Assembly (NCBI GenBank): GCA_905205855.1
Contig: CAJLFL010000012.1
Span: 1 to 19,177, forward strand
Reading direction: 5' to 3'
Length of the DNA: 19,177 nucleotides
From: an uncultured Eubacteriales bacterium
Lineage (GTDB): Bacteria; Bacillota; Clostridia; Monoglobales; Monoglobaceae
The translations under genes were made by a program, and so were the position numbers. Numbering within the stretch: position 1 is the first letter of the stretch; each line of letters opens with the position of its first letter. This document shows positions 7,740 through 14,841 of this stretch, in pieces. Below the pieces are notes generated by a model. It worked only from the letters and a program-made list of their open reading frames with translations, did not search any database and was not told the origin of the DNA.

Positions 7740-9170
7740 CTATCTTCTGCGCCGTCTGCGCTTTGCACGTTTAAGCTCCTGACTGAAGCTGTATACGGTA
7801 AACGCCGCAAAAATTATAAAGGCGGCTAATAAAATATACACTGCCCAGCGTATCAGAGCAACGCTCCATAAAGCCTCGCCGGCTGCCATAACCGGCCAGA
7901 AAATGCTGCGCTCTATATCCGCGTCCACACAAAGCTGAACCGTTCCGATTTCCTGTCCCTGATATATAATGGAGGCATCAGATACGGTCTGTCCTTTTTT
8001 GAGCGGCGCATACAGCGCGTCCGGGGTATTAAGCCGGAATTCAAGCTGATCCGCCGAAACGTCCTTAGGTACTACGACATAGGTTTCCGCCGCCGCTGAC
8101 AGAGTAACGCTGTCCTTTGAGCGTCCGCGCTTTACTTTTATCTCACCAAGAATTTTATCCTTTGAAACAGCTCTTATACTTCCAAAGTTGTTAAAACCGT
8201 AATCTAACATACGGATAGAATCTTTATGCGAGTCGCTTACGTCCTTACCGCCGAAAAGCACGCCGATAAGCTCCATCCCGTTACGCTTTGCTGCGGAAAC
8301 AAGGCAGTTTCCGGCTTCTTTGGTTCTTCCGGTTTTGATTCCGATTGAATTTTTGTAATAATAGTCTCTGTAACGCATGGTGGACAGCAGACCGTTTGTA
8401 TTGATATAGTATCTTTCCTTTTCTGTCTTGTTGGTCGGCGGAATTTTTACATGTGCAATGTCCACAATATTTCGGAAAGTATCATGCTTCATTGCCTCCC
8501 GTGCTATTTTAGCCATATCCGCCGCTGTGGTATAGTGATTCTCATCATGAAGTCCGTGCGGATTTGCAAAATGCGTATCATTCAGTCCAAGCTGCTGTGC
8601 GCGGTCGTTCATACGCTGTGCAAAAGCGTCCGGGCTTTGGCTCAGCCTGTATGCTATAGCCAGCGCAGCGTCATTTCCGGAGGGAATCATAAGTCCTTTA
8701 AGGAGGTTTTCAAATGAAATAATTTCCCCCTCTTTAAGAGCCATATTGCTGCCGTCCGGATCAAGACCTTCAAGCATCTGAGGGGTTATTTCGATTTGCT
8801 CGTCCATACTGACCTCACCTGCGGCAACAGCTTCTACCGCTATAAGGGCGGTCATGACCTTTGTTGTGCTTGCCGGATACATTCTTTTGGAGCTGTCGGA
8901 TTCAAACAATACCTGTCCGGTTGAGGACTCTATCAATATTCCTGTTTCGCCGCTGCCGAGAATCGGACGTCCCTGACTGTCGGTTTTCGGCTGTTCCTTT
9001 TCCGCTGAGGAATCCGAACCGTCCGATTTTTTGCCGGCTTCCGTTTCGGTACTCTGCGAGCTTTGCGTTTCGGTTCCGACCGCAAAGCCGAACGACGGCG
9101 CTATAGCCGAGGCGCCCATAATCAGCGCGCATAAAACGGCGGTTGTTTTTGTTTTATTTATCTTTATCAC
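7740..9170 (-). CDS. D-alanyl-D-alanine carboxypeptidase (S11 family), membrane anchored
   Basis: A low-molecular-weight penicillin-binding protein that trims the terminal D-Ala from peptidoglycan stem peptides. All three catalytic motifs are present: S101-T-T-K104, S164-G-N166 and K279-T-G281. The 476-residue protein has an N-terminal signal sequence, a Ser/Glu-rich linker (about 31-65), the peptidase domain, a PBP5-like C-terminal beta domain (about 340-415), and then a true membrane helix with a cytoplasmic tail ending in a run of six Arg. Most DacA/DacF proteins use an amphipathic C-terminal anchor, so the helix plus poly-Arg tail is a variation. The start is GTG with AGGA ten bases upstream, 14 bp after the tsaB stop, so it is probably in the tsaE-tsaB transcript. 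Confidence 0.93.
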   Translation of the reverse strand: MIKINKTKTTAVLCALIMGASAIAPSFGFAVGTETQSSQSTETEAGKKSDGSDSSAEKEQPKTDSQGRPILGSGETGILIESSTGQVLFESDSSKRMYPASTTKVMTALIAVEAVAAGEVSMDEQIEITPQMLEGLDPDGSNMALKEGEIISFENLLKGLMIPSGNDAALAIAYRLSQSPDAFAQRMNDRAQQLGLNDTHFANPHGLHDENHYTTAADMAKIAREAMKHDTFRNIVDIAHVKIPPTNKTEKERYYINTNGLLSTMRYRDYYYKNSIGIKTGRTKEAGNCLVSAAKRNGMELIGVLFGGKDVSDSHKDSIRMLDYGFNNFGSIRAVSKDKILGEIKVKRGRSKDSVTLSAAAETYVVVPKDVSADQLEFRLNTPDALYAPLKKGQTVSDASIIYQGQEIGTVQLCVDADIERSIFWPVMAAGEALWSVALIRWAVYILLAAFIIFAAFTVYSFSQELKRAKRRRRRR

Positions 9171-9184
9171 GTTTTTCAGTTCCT

Positions 9185-9889
9185 TTACAGTTGTTTTTGT
9201 CTTTCAAGGCGTTCTCTTTCAGCCTGAGAAAGCCGTATATATTGCGGTACAAGCTCTCCGTACGGAACGGTATTTCCGCCGGTAAACGCCTTTAAGCCAA
9301 GCTCTGCAACCGAGGCGGCAAGATTCATGTTGTTCATACGCTGTGCAAAAACTGCCGTATCGCCGAGAGCGCTTATGATTTCTTCTTTAAACGGATATAC
9401 TCCGTCGCCGCAGAACAAAACAGGCATGCTTTGCTGTTTAAGCTCGTCAAGCAGCGCTGTCAGCGCGATTGCTCTGTCATCACAAAGACGGTTAAGCTCT
9501 CTGCCGCCGCCAAACAAGGCGTTATAGACCTGACCTCTCCTTGCGTCCAGTATCGGACTGATTATTCCGTCATACAAGGCATTGTTGTTGGCAAGTGCCT
9601 CCAGTGTGGAAATCGCAGCGCAGGGCTTTCCGAATGACTGCGCCAATGCCTTTGCTGTTGCAATACCTATACGCACACCGGTAAACGAGCCGGGACCTGC
9701 AGCGGCGGCAAAACAGTCAACCTCGCTGACATCACGCTCTGCCATCTCAAACATTGCCTCAATCTGCGGCATCATTTTCTGCGAATGTGTGCGGTTGTGA
9801 TTGACAACGGTCTGGGCGATAAGCTTGTCCTCGTCCATAAGGGCGGCGGTTGCCACCATACAGCAGGTATCTATTCCGAAAATCAGCAT
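9185..9889 (-). CDS. tsaB: tRNA t6A biosynthesis protein TsaB
   Basis: TsaB is the inactive ASKHA-fold partner of TsaD in making N6-threonylcarbamoyladenosine at position 37 of ANN-decoding tRNAs. The 234-residue protein begins LIFGIDTCCMVATAAL and carries the family motif AAAAGPGSFTGVRIGIATAK (GPGSFTG at residues 65-71). Its ATG overlaps the tsaE stop by 7 bp, showing translational coupling. TsaD and TsaC are not in the window. Confidence 0.96.
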   Translation of the reverse strand: MLIFGIDTCCMVATAALMDEDKLIAQTVVNHNRTHSQKMMPQIEAMFEMAERDVSEVDCFAAAAGPGSFTGVRIGIATAKALAQSFGKPCAAISTLEALANNNALYDGIISPILDARRGQVYNALFGGGRELNRLCDDRAIALTALLDELKQQSMPVLFCGDGVYPFKEEIISALGDTAVFAQRMNNMNLAASVAELGLKAFTGGNTVPYGELVPQYIRLSQAERERLERQKQL

Positions 9890-10302
9890 ATTTTTATCTC
9901 CCTGTAGTTTTCATCTATATCCGGGTTTTTGCAAAACTCGACACGTATTGTATTCTCCGGCAGAACCGCGCCGATATTGTCCGCCCATTCTATAAGGCAT
10001 ATCCCGTCGCCAAAAAGATAGTCGTCCATCCAGTCGCATTCGTCGGGATTTGGGTTTTCCAGCCGATATACGTCAAAGTGGTAAACAGGAACCCTGCCGT
10101 CATACTGGTTCACCAAAGTAAATGTCGGACTGGTTACGCTGTCACCGCCGCCAAAGTAATCGACAACACCCTTGACAAAATGCGTTTTTCCGCAGCCAAG
10201 TCCGCCGATAAGCGCCAGAATATCGCCCGGTTTAAGGCTTTTGGCCGTTTCAAAGCCAAGTCTGCGCGTTTCTTCGGGCGAGTGTGTTTCGTATTTTTTC
10301 AT
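9883..10302 (-). CDS. tsaE: tRNA t6A biosynthesis ATPase TsaE
   Basis: TsaE is the small P-loop ATPase that recycles the TsaB-TsaD complex. The 139-residue protein has Walker A GGLGCGKT at about residues 33-40, then TSPTFTLVNQY and a YHFDVYRLE motif typical of the family. GGAG seven bases before the ATG supports the start. It is the first gene of the minus-strand transcript and has its own promoter, divergent from comEB. Confidence 0.97.
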   Translation of the reverse strand: MKKYETHSPEETRRLGFETAKSLKPGDILALIGGLGCGKTHFVKGVVDYFGGGDSVTSPTFTLVNQYDGRVPVYHFDVYRLENPNPDECDWMDDYLFGDGICLIEWADNIGAVLPENTIRVEFCKNPDIDENYREIKIC

Positions 10303-10333
10303 AATTTAACTCCATATATAGTATCTACGTATT

Positions 10334-10362
10334 ATTATATAAATTTAAGACGCTAAAGTCAA
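10334..10362 (-). promoter_or_regulatory. Sigma-A promoter of tsaE-tsaB
   Basis: On the minus strand TTGACT (10362-10357), a 17-bp spacer and a perfect TATAAT (10339-10334) lie about 32 bp before the tsaE ATG. Confidence 0.85.
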
Positions 10363-10372
10363 TACAAAACTA

Positions 10373-10401
10373 TTGAATTTTATGTCGGATTCTGTTACAA
10401 T
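10373..10401 (+). promoter_or_regulatory. Sigma-A promoter of comEB
   Basis: TTGAAT (10373-10378), a 17-bp spacer and TACAAT (10396-10401) lie about 27 bp before the comEB ATG. Its -35 element is only 10 bp from the -35 element of the divergent tsaE promoter, so the two polymerase sites overlap back to back. Confidence 0.8.
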
Positions 10402-10428
10402 ATTAAAAAAGGCAAAAGGACTGATAAA

Positions 10429-10917
10429 ATGGAAAGAGTAGATAAAAATAATTATTATCTTGATATAGCCGAAACCGTAATAGAGCGCGGCACTTGTCTG
10501 CGCCGCAACTTCGGTGCAATAATCGTCAAGAATGACGAAATCGTGTCAACCGGATATTCCGGTGCACCGAGAGGGAGAAAAAACTGTTCAGATTTGGGAT
10601 TTTGCATGCGTGAGCAGTTAAAGATTCCGCGCGGCGAGAGGTATGAGCTTTGCCGCAGCGTCCATGCTGAGGCAAACTGTATAATCTCAGCAGCACGCCG
10701 TGATATGATCGGCGGCACGCTTTATCTTGCCGGCAAGGACGCCAAAACGGGCGAACTTGTCCCCAATGCAAGCAGCTGTGCAATGTGTAAGCGTCAGGTC
10801 ATCAATGCCGGGATAGATAAGGTCGTTATCCGCAACACGCCGACGGAATATACGGTTGTTGATGTAAAGGAATGGATTGAAAACGACGATTCGCTTGACG
10901 GAAGCTTTGGATATTAA
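10429..10917 (+). CDS. comEB: dCMP deaminase family protein (ComEB-like)
   Basis: This is a zinc-dependent deaminase; family members convert dCMP to dUMP for thymidylate synthesis. The 162-residue protein has the catalytic H79-A-E81 motif and the zinc pair C117-x-x-C120 (SSCAMCKR), plus an N-terminal RGTCLRRNFGAIIVKND segment typical of the family. Extra cysteines at 53, 59 and 75 may bind a second zinc, as in other dCMP deaminases. AAAGGA eight bases before the ATG supports the start. It is a single-gene transcript with its own promoter. The ComEB name reflects homology; a competence role is not implied. Confidence 0.93.
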   Translation: MERVDKNNYYLDIAETVIERGTCLRRNFGAIIVKNDEIVSTGYSGAPRGRKNCSDLGFCMREQLKIPRGERYELCRSVHAEANCIISAARRDMIGGTLYLAGKDAKTGELVPNASSCAMCKRQVINAGIDKVVIRNTPTEYTVVDVKEWIENDDSLDGSFGY

Positions 10918-10946
10918 AGCGGATATATAAAATTTGTACTCAATCA

Positions 10947-11146
10947 CGCGCCGGCGGAGGTGCAGCCGCGTCGTGGCATATGTATGTGCCATTCCGTAGG
11001 GGCGGCTGTGTATCCGCCCGCAAGATATTGAACAATAATTTTACATAAGAAAGCCGCACCGGGCAACCACATGGGGTTGCCCCTACGATATCAAATAATA
11101 TACAATGTATACACAATCCGTAGGGGCGACCCCATGTGGTCGCCCG
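10947..11146. repeat. Cluster of palindromic intergenic repeats between comEB and mgtE
   Basis: Three clear hairpin units lie here. At 10994-11021 a unit begins CCGTAGG with arms GGGCGG/CCGCCC. At 11060-11087 (minus orientation) arms are GGGCAACC/GGTTGCCC. At 11118-11146 a unit begins CCGTAGG with arms GGGCGACC/GGTCGCCC. A decayed relative is visible at about 10947-10978. The last two share the loop CCATGT but differ by a compensating A-T to G-C pair, so the fold is kept while the sequence changes. The spacer is otherwise AT-rich and has no plausible ORF. Confidence 0.85.
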
Positions 11147-11255
11147 CTTGAATTATTAAAGCTTACTTTATCCGCCCGAAAACATAGGCGTGGTAACGGA
11201 TGCTCACATAAAAACAAACGCTCATACAAAATAAACATTATAAAAATAATGATTT

Positions 11256-11296
11256 AAAAAAAGGGGTATTTTCTCAGACTTATGAGAAAGTACCCC
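11256..11296 (-). terminator. Intrinsic terminator of mgtE, probably bidirectional with comEB
   Basis: GGGGTA and TACCCC (11263-11268/11291-11296) enclose a one-base mismatch and a further TTTCTCA/TGAGAAA stem with loop GACTTA. On the minus strand seven U residues follow, 12 bp past the mgtE stop. On the plus strand a T-run starts four bases after the stem, so it may also stop readthrough from comEB. Confidence 0.9.
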
Positions 11297-11308
11297 ATTA
11301 TTTTTTGT

Positions 11309-12694
11309 TTACAGCTTTAGTATAGCCATTGCTATGCTGAAGAATATCATAACCGAGCAGGTGTCAAGTATTGTCGAGAGCAGCGGCGCTGCCATCAATG
11401 CAGGATCAAGACCGCATTTTTTTGCAAGCATAGGCAGAATACAGCCGATACATTTTGCAAGAATAACTATTCCGATAAGACTCAGTCCCGATATAAGTGC
11501 AAGGTTAAACAGGCTTACCTGTGATATAACGTCTGCGTTATGGCTATACATAAGATAAATTCTTCCGGCGTTTACCAAAGCCAGAACCAGGCCTGCAAGC
11601 AGACCTATGCGAAGCTCCTTGAAAACAACGCGGAAAAAGTCTTTAAAACGGATTTCGCCCAGGGCAAGACCGCGGATAATCATGGTGGAACTTTGCGAAC
11701 TGCAGTTACCGCCCGTTCCCGTAAGCATGGGGACAAATGCAACAAGAATCGGTATTGCGACAAAGGCGTTTTCATACTCCTGCAGAATACTTCCGGTAAT
11801 TGTCGCTGAAAGCATAAGAAACAGCAGCCAGAATATACGGTTTTTGGCGTGCTTCCATGCCGGAGTTTTAAGATAGGTATCCTCACTCGGCACAACGGCT
11901 GCCATCTTGGTAATATCCTCGGTGTTTTCGTCCTGCAGGACGTCAATAGCGTCATCGACGGTGACGATTCCGACAAGGCGATCCTCCGCGTCAACAACCG
12001 GAAGCGCCAGAAAGTCGTACTTGTCAAACATGATGGCAACATCCTCTTTATCCTCAAGAGTGTTTACATAAGTGATGTTGGTTTCCATTATCTCGTCTAT
12101 CGCCTGATTATAATCCGAAAGCATAAGATCTTTCGCCGATACAAGACCGATAAGCTTGCGGTTTTCGTCCGTGACATAACAGGTATAGATGGTTTCCTTA
12201 TCAACACCTATACGGCGTATGCGGTCAAACGCCTCTGCTACCGTCAGATGCTTTTTAAGATCGACATACTCGGTTGTCATAATGCTGCCGGCGCTGTCCT
12301 TGGGATACCGCAAAAGCTGATTTATGTCCTTACGCATCTCCGGATCGGTATGGCGCAGAATTCTTTTGACCACGCCTGCCGGCATTTCTTCTATAAGATC
12401 CGCCGCGTCATCGGCGTACATTTCGTCAATGACGTTTTTAAGCTCGCGGTCACTGAAGGCGGAAATCAAAAACTCCTGACGGTCATTGTCCATCTCGACA
12501 AAGGTTTCCGCGGCAAGTTCCTTGGGCAGAATTCTGAAAAGTATAAGGAATTCCGATTCTTCGGCGTCCTGTAAAATCTGCGCAATATCCGCAGGATTAA
12601 GAGAGGTCAGAAGCTCGCGCAGCTGACCGAATTTTTTTTGTTCAAGCAACTCCGACAGCTGCTCCATCTCCGGTTCTTTTAAATTTTCTTCCAT
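11309..12694 (-). CDS. mgtE: Magnesium transporter MgtE
   Basis: MgtE is a dimeric Mg2+-gated channel. The 461-residue protein has the cytosolic N domain (about 1-130), paired CBS domains (about 135-255), a connecting helix and five membrane helices from about 287. The conserved PMLTGTGGNCSSQSSTM segment (about 322-338) and PALMAAPLLSTILD are present, with Asp444 matching the pore Asp432 of the Thermus protein. An in-frame TTG at 12736 extends the frame, but ATG at 12694 has AAAGGAG eight bases upstream and is preferred. A terminator follows. The long leader contains an upstream ORF and hairpins, and I see no Mg2+ M-box consensus in it. Confidence 0.96.
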   Translation of the reverse strand: MEENLKEPEMEQLSELLEQKKFGQLRELLTSLNPADIAQILQDAEESEFLILFRILPKELAAETFVEMDNDRQEFLISAFSDRELKNVIDEMYADDAADLIEEMPAGVVKRILRHTDPEMRKDINQLLRYPKDSAGSIMTTEYVDLKKHLTVAEAFDRIRRIGVDKETIYTCYVTDENRKLIGLVSAKDLMLSDYNQAIDEIMETNITYVNTLEDKEDVAIMFDKYDFLALPVVDAEDRLVGIVTVDDAIDVLQDENTEDITKMAAVVPSEDTYLKTPAWKHAKNRIFWLLFLMLSATITGSILQEYENAFVAIPILVAFVPMLTGTGGNCSSQSSTMIIRGLALGEIRFKDFFRVVFKELRIGLLAGLVLALVNAGRIYLMYSHNADVISQVSLFNLALISGLSLIGIVILAKCIGCILPMLAKKCGLDPALMAAPLLSTILDTCSVMIFFSIAMAILKL

Positions 12695-12945
12695 TTTGCA
12701 TGCTCCTTTCGCTGAGCCGGACAAGAACAACCCCAATCCGCTCGTAAAAGCGTAATTGCGGTGACCTTCGGCTGATTAGATGTTGTATGGGAAGAAAACC
12801 TGCCGGACGGGATGCGGCTTGTCCGCACCCCGAAAGCGCATAATTATTATGCGCACAGCCGTATGTCCGAAAGCAGAATACTTCGGACGGAGCTGCTTCG
12901 CCCGCCGGGTTTTGCTCCGTTATTACTGCTGTTACTGCCTGCGTC
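12695..12945 (-). promoter_or_regulatory. Structured 5' leader of mgtE
   Basis: About 250 nt between the lyase gene and mgtE hold serial inverted repeats: GGAGC/GCTCC arms around a CCCG-rich core (about 12889-12918), GTCCGAA/TTCGGAC (12865-12871/12882-12888), a perfect 9-bp palindrome GCGCATAAT/ATTATGCGC (12836-12844/12846-12854), and TGCGG/CCGCA (about 12813-12827). The first three overlap or directly follow a short ORF. The arrangement resembles a translation-responsive or ligand-responsive leader, but I could not match it to a known riboswitch. A TATACT element lies near 12970-12975 without a good -35, so the promoter is uncertain. Confidence 0.5.
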
Positions 12946-12948
12946 CAT
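12847..12948 (-). CDS. Possible 33-residue leader peptide upstream of mgtE
   Basis: ATG at 12948 is preceded by GAGGTGG at good spacing and opens a 33-codon frame beginning MDAGSNSSNNGAKPGGR and ending SDIRLCA. The peptide is rich in Ser, Asn, Gly and Arg and has no membrane helix. The stop codon falls inside the perfect 19-bp palindrome at 12836-12854, so a ribosome finishing this frame would disrupt that hairpin. No homologue is known to me. Chance occurrence in a structured leader cannot be excluded; the ribosome site and stop-hairpin overlap are the arguments in favour. Confidence 0.45.
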   Translation of the reverse strand: MDAGSNSSNNGAKPGGRSSSVRSILLSDIRLCA

Positions 12949-12981
12949 ACGACCACCTCTTTTCATAAAAGTATATACATA

Positions 12982-14661
12982 TTATTTTGTTATTATTATT
13001 TTTGCACTGCGTTGATTTGGTTTGAGTATAAAGTCTATCAGATAAGCGGTTTCCAAATCCTTCATTGAGGATTTGACTATATTATTGCGCGGTCTGAAGC
13101 TTTCTTCGCTGATCTTTATGCCGCATGCCTCCGGACACTCAATTTTCCGGCCGTCAATCATAACATATTGATTACTGCCGACGCCGGAAAGCTGCGGCTT
13201 TATCCTGGTGACAAGCCGCTCCCTTATATCTTCGGAAAACTCATCGGTTATTTCAATTCCGTTTTCATTAAGTTCAAAGCGTCTGACAATTCTGTCCGCG
13301 TTATATGCACCGCTCAGGTCAAGTTCAAAAACGGCTTCGTCCGCGCGTAAAACCCTTGCTGTGCCGCTTTCGCCCGGTATCTGCTCATAATCGCACGGCT
13401 GCGGCAGATTATGACCGCGTGCCGAGGCACACAAATTCTTTTTATAGCGGACGCTTTTGTTAAAATAGTCCCTCTCATATACCGGCCAGCCCAAGTCATC
13501 TATTATATATTTTCCGCCGGAATAAAAAATAAAGCTGCCTAAATCATTATGATTGTGCGGCTCTGCATTGCAGCCGCCCTTTGCGGCAAAAGCATAGCCG
13601 GACTTTTTGTTTATATACCACATGGAATCGGTATAAAAAGTATAGCCGGTATCGTCTGTGCCTTGCTTTGCCTTGTTTTCGTCGTACCAATAAAAATCCC
13701 TCAGCATATTGCACATACGATAGCGCAAATCATCATCAAAAAGATTTTCGTACTTTTCCGGAGGAATACTGTAGCCGTATTCCTCAGATAAAAACATGAA
13801 TAATCCTATATTAAAGCTAAGCTCATGCGGTGCGTCCGAAAACGGAACGGTATTATTTTCGCCGATATACATATTCTGTCCGAAGCCGGCAATATTTTTG
13901 ACCTTTGGATTTTTAAAATAATCCGTTTTGCCGTTTGTGTATTCACGCAAAAGCCGCGCATAATAGCAGAAGAAGCCGAAGCCGTACATCCAGTACAAGG
14001 CGCCCTCCATACAGCAGCCATCGTTTTCGTAGCTGTCAAGAAAGTCCGCGACCGACGCCTCCAGCCGCGGCAGGGTTGTGTTTAACTCCTCGTCCATGCC
14101 GAGGTAAATCATTGCTGCGGCTACGCCTGCAGGGCATACTGCCGACCAGTTGTTTTTTACCCATTGTATGTCGTTGTTCATATACGGATTTACAATCCTG
14201 CGTCTGATTTCAAATTCTACCCTGTCATAAACCATTTTGCTGATACGGTTCTTTGTAAGATAGACTGCCTCGGACAAATAAAATGCGGTTTCTGAGGCAA
14301 AAAGGTCAATGGTCGTTACATAATCCTGTATATTTTCACATTTGGAGATGTGGGCGTGTGCAGGAATACACCATGCAAATTCATCACATATTGCCCAGAT
14401 TATATCCTCAAGCTCCTTTAAATATACGTCATTGTCCTCGTAAAGAGTCATGACTAAAAAGGCATTGAGCCTTCTGCGGTGTTCAATGTATTCCGCCTCA
14501 AAGTTCAGTCTTTCGCCGGTTCTCAGCCCCTCGGCGTAAAGCGAATACTTTAAGGCTTTAATAGGTGTGCCGATATACTTGTCTGCGGCGTCCCTCACGC
14601 CGGCAATAAGCTTTTCGGTATGCCCGTTCCGCGGAAGATGCCCGGAAAAATTATTATACAT
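12982..14661 (-). CDS. Heparinase II/III-like polysaccharide lyase family protein
   Basis: The 559-residue protein has an alpha-helical N-terminal half consistent with an (alpha/alpha) toroid, followed by a beta-rich C-terminal half. Likely active-site segments are KNNWSAVC (about 169-176), EGALYWMYGF (about 219-228, Tyr candidate) and EPHNHNDLGSF (367-377, His369/His371), the hallmark of the heparinase II/III C-terminal domain. This family cleaves uronic-acid polysaccharides by beta-elimination, but the substrate cannot be read from sequence. No signal peptide is seen, so it may act on imported oligosaccharides. An ATG at 14712 extends the frame but falls on the promoter's -35 element; ATG at 14661 has AAAGGAG eight bases upstream and is preferred. 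There is no transporter, sulfatase or glycosidase next to it. Confidence 0.88.
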   Translation of the reverse strand: MYNNFSGHLPRNGHTEKLIAGVRDAADKYIGTPIKALKYSLYAEGLRTGERLNFEAEYIEHRRRLNAFLVMTLYEDNDVYLKELEDIIWAICDEFAWCIPAHAHISKCENIQDYVTTIDLFASETAFYLSEAVYLTKNRISKMVYDRVEFEIRRRIVNPYMNNDIQWVKNNWSAVCPAGVAAAMIYLGMDEELNTTLPRLEASVADFLDSYENDGCCMEGALYWMYGFGFFCYYARLLREYTNGKTDYFKNPKVKNIAGFGQNMYIGENNTVPFSDAPHELSFNIGLFMFLSEEYGYSIPPEKYENLFDDDLRYRMCNMLRDFYWYDENKAKQGTDDTGYTFYTDSMWYINKKSGYAFAAKGGCNAEPHNHNDLGSFIFYSGGKYIIDDLGWPVYERDYFNKSVRYKKNLCASARGHNLPQPCDYEQIPGESGTARVLRADEAVFELDLSGAYNADRIVRRFELNENGIEITDEFSEDIRERLVTRIKPQLSGVGSNQYVMIDGRKIECPEACGIKISEESFRPRNNIVKSSMKDLETAYLIDFILKPNQRSAKIIITK

Positions 14662-14683
14662 AACGCCAACTCCTTTAAATAGT

Positions 14684-14712
14684 ATTTTAGCACAGGACAA
14701 TTCGTTTTTCAA
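14684..14712 (-). promoter_or_regulatory. Sigma-A promoter of the lyase gene
   Basis: On the minus strand TTGAAA (14712-14707), a 17-bp spacer and TAAAAT (14689-14684) lie about 23 bp before the preferred ATG. This rules out the upstream ATG at 14712 as the start on this transcript. Confidence 0.8.
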
Positions 14713-14749
14713 GAGATAAAAGCAGATTTTACTTTTTTTACTGTTTTAC

Positions 14750-14778
14750 TTGACAAAAATACCAAATGGGTGTAGAAT
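14750..14778 (+). promoter_or_regulatory. Sigma-A promoter of the secreted D,D-carboxypeptidase gene
   Basis: A perfect -35 TTGACA (14750-14755), a 17-bp spacer and TAGAAT (14773-14778). The predicted transcription start is near 14785, inside the WalR-like repeat. Confidence 0.87.
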
Positions 14779-14785
14779 ATTGAAA

Positions 14786-14802
14786 TGTTACAGAAATGTT
14801 AC
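14786..14802 (+). promoter_or_regulatory. WalR (YycF)-type binding box overlapping the transcription start
   Basis: TGTTAC-N5-TGTTAC is an exact match to the WalR consensus TGTWAH-N5-TGTWAH known from Bacillus and Staphylococcus. It lies within a perfect 11-bp tandem repeat GAAATGTTACA at 14782-14792 and 14793-14803. A further single half site TGTAAC occurs at 14819-14824. Position just downstream of the -10 suggests repression. PhoP/PhoB-family boxes are related repeats and remain an alternative. Confidence 0.6.
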
Positions 14803-14841
14803 AGAATTATTTTTCGTTTGTAACAGTATAAAGGAGTGCTT

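Noticed and set aside
10947..11146. CRISPR array
   Set aside because: Repeats are few, differ in sequence and orientation, are palindromic over their full length, and are not separated by uniform spacers.
12695..12945. M-box (ykoK) magnesium riboswitch before mgtE
   Set aside because: I looked for the conserved GGTGAGGCTCC-type start and could not find it on the transcribed strand; the hairpins present do not match the known fold as far as I can tell by eye.
12642..12956. 104-codon GTG-start frame on the minus strand covering the mgtE leader
   Set aside because: It overlaps the mgtE N-terminus out of frame, its start overlaps the GAGGTGG site, and its product looks like translated hairpins. 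The 33-codon ATG frame fits the ribosome site better.
14836..14838. GTG at 14836 as the start of the secreted carboxypeptidase
   Set aside because: It overlaps the AAGGAG ribosome site itself; in-frame TTG codons at 14842 and 14848 have workable spacing.
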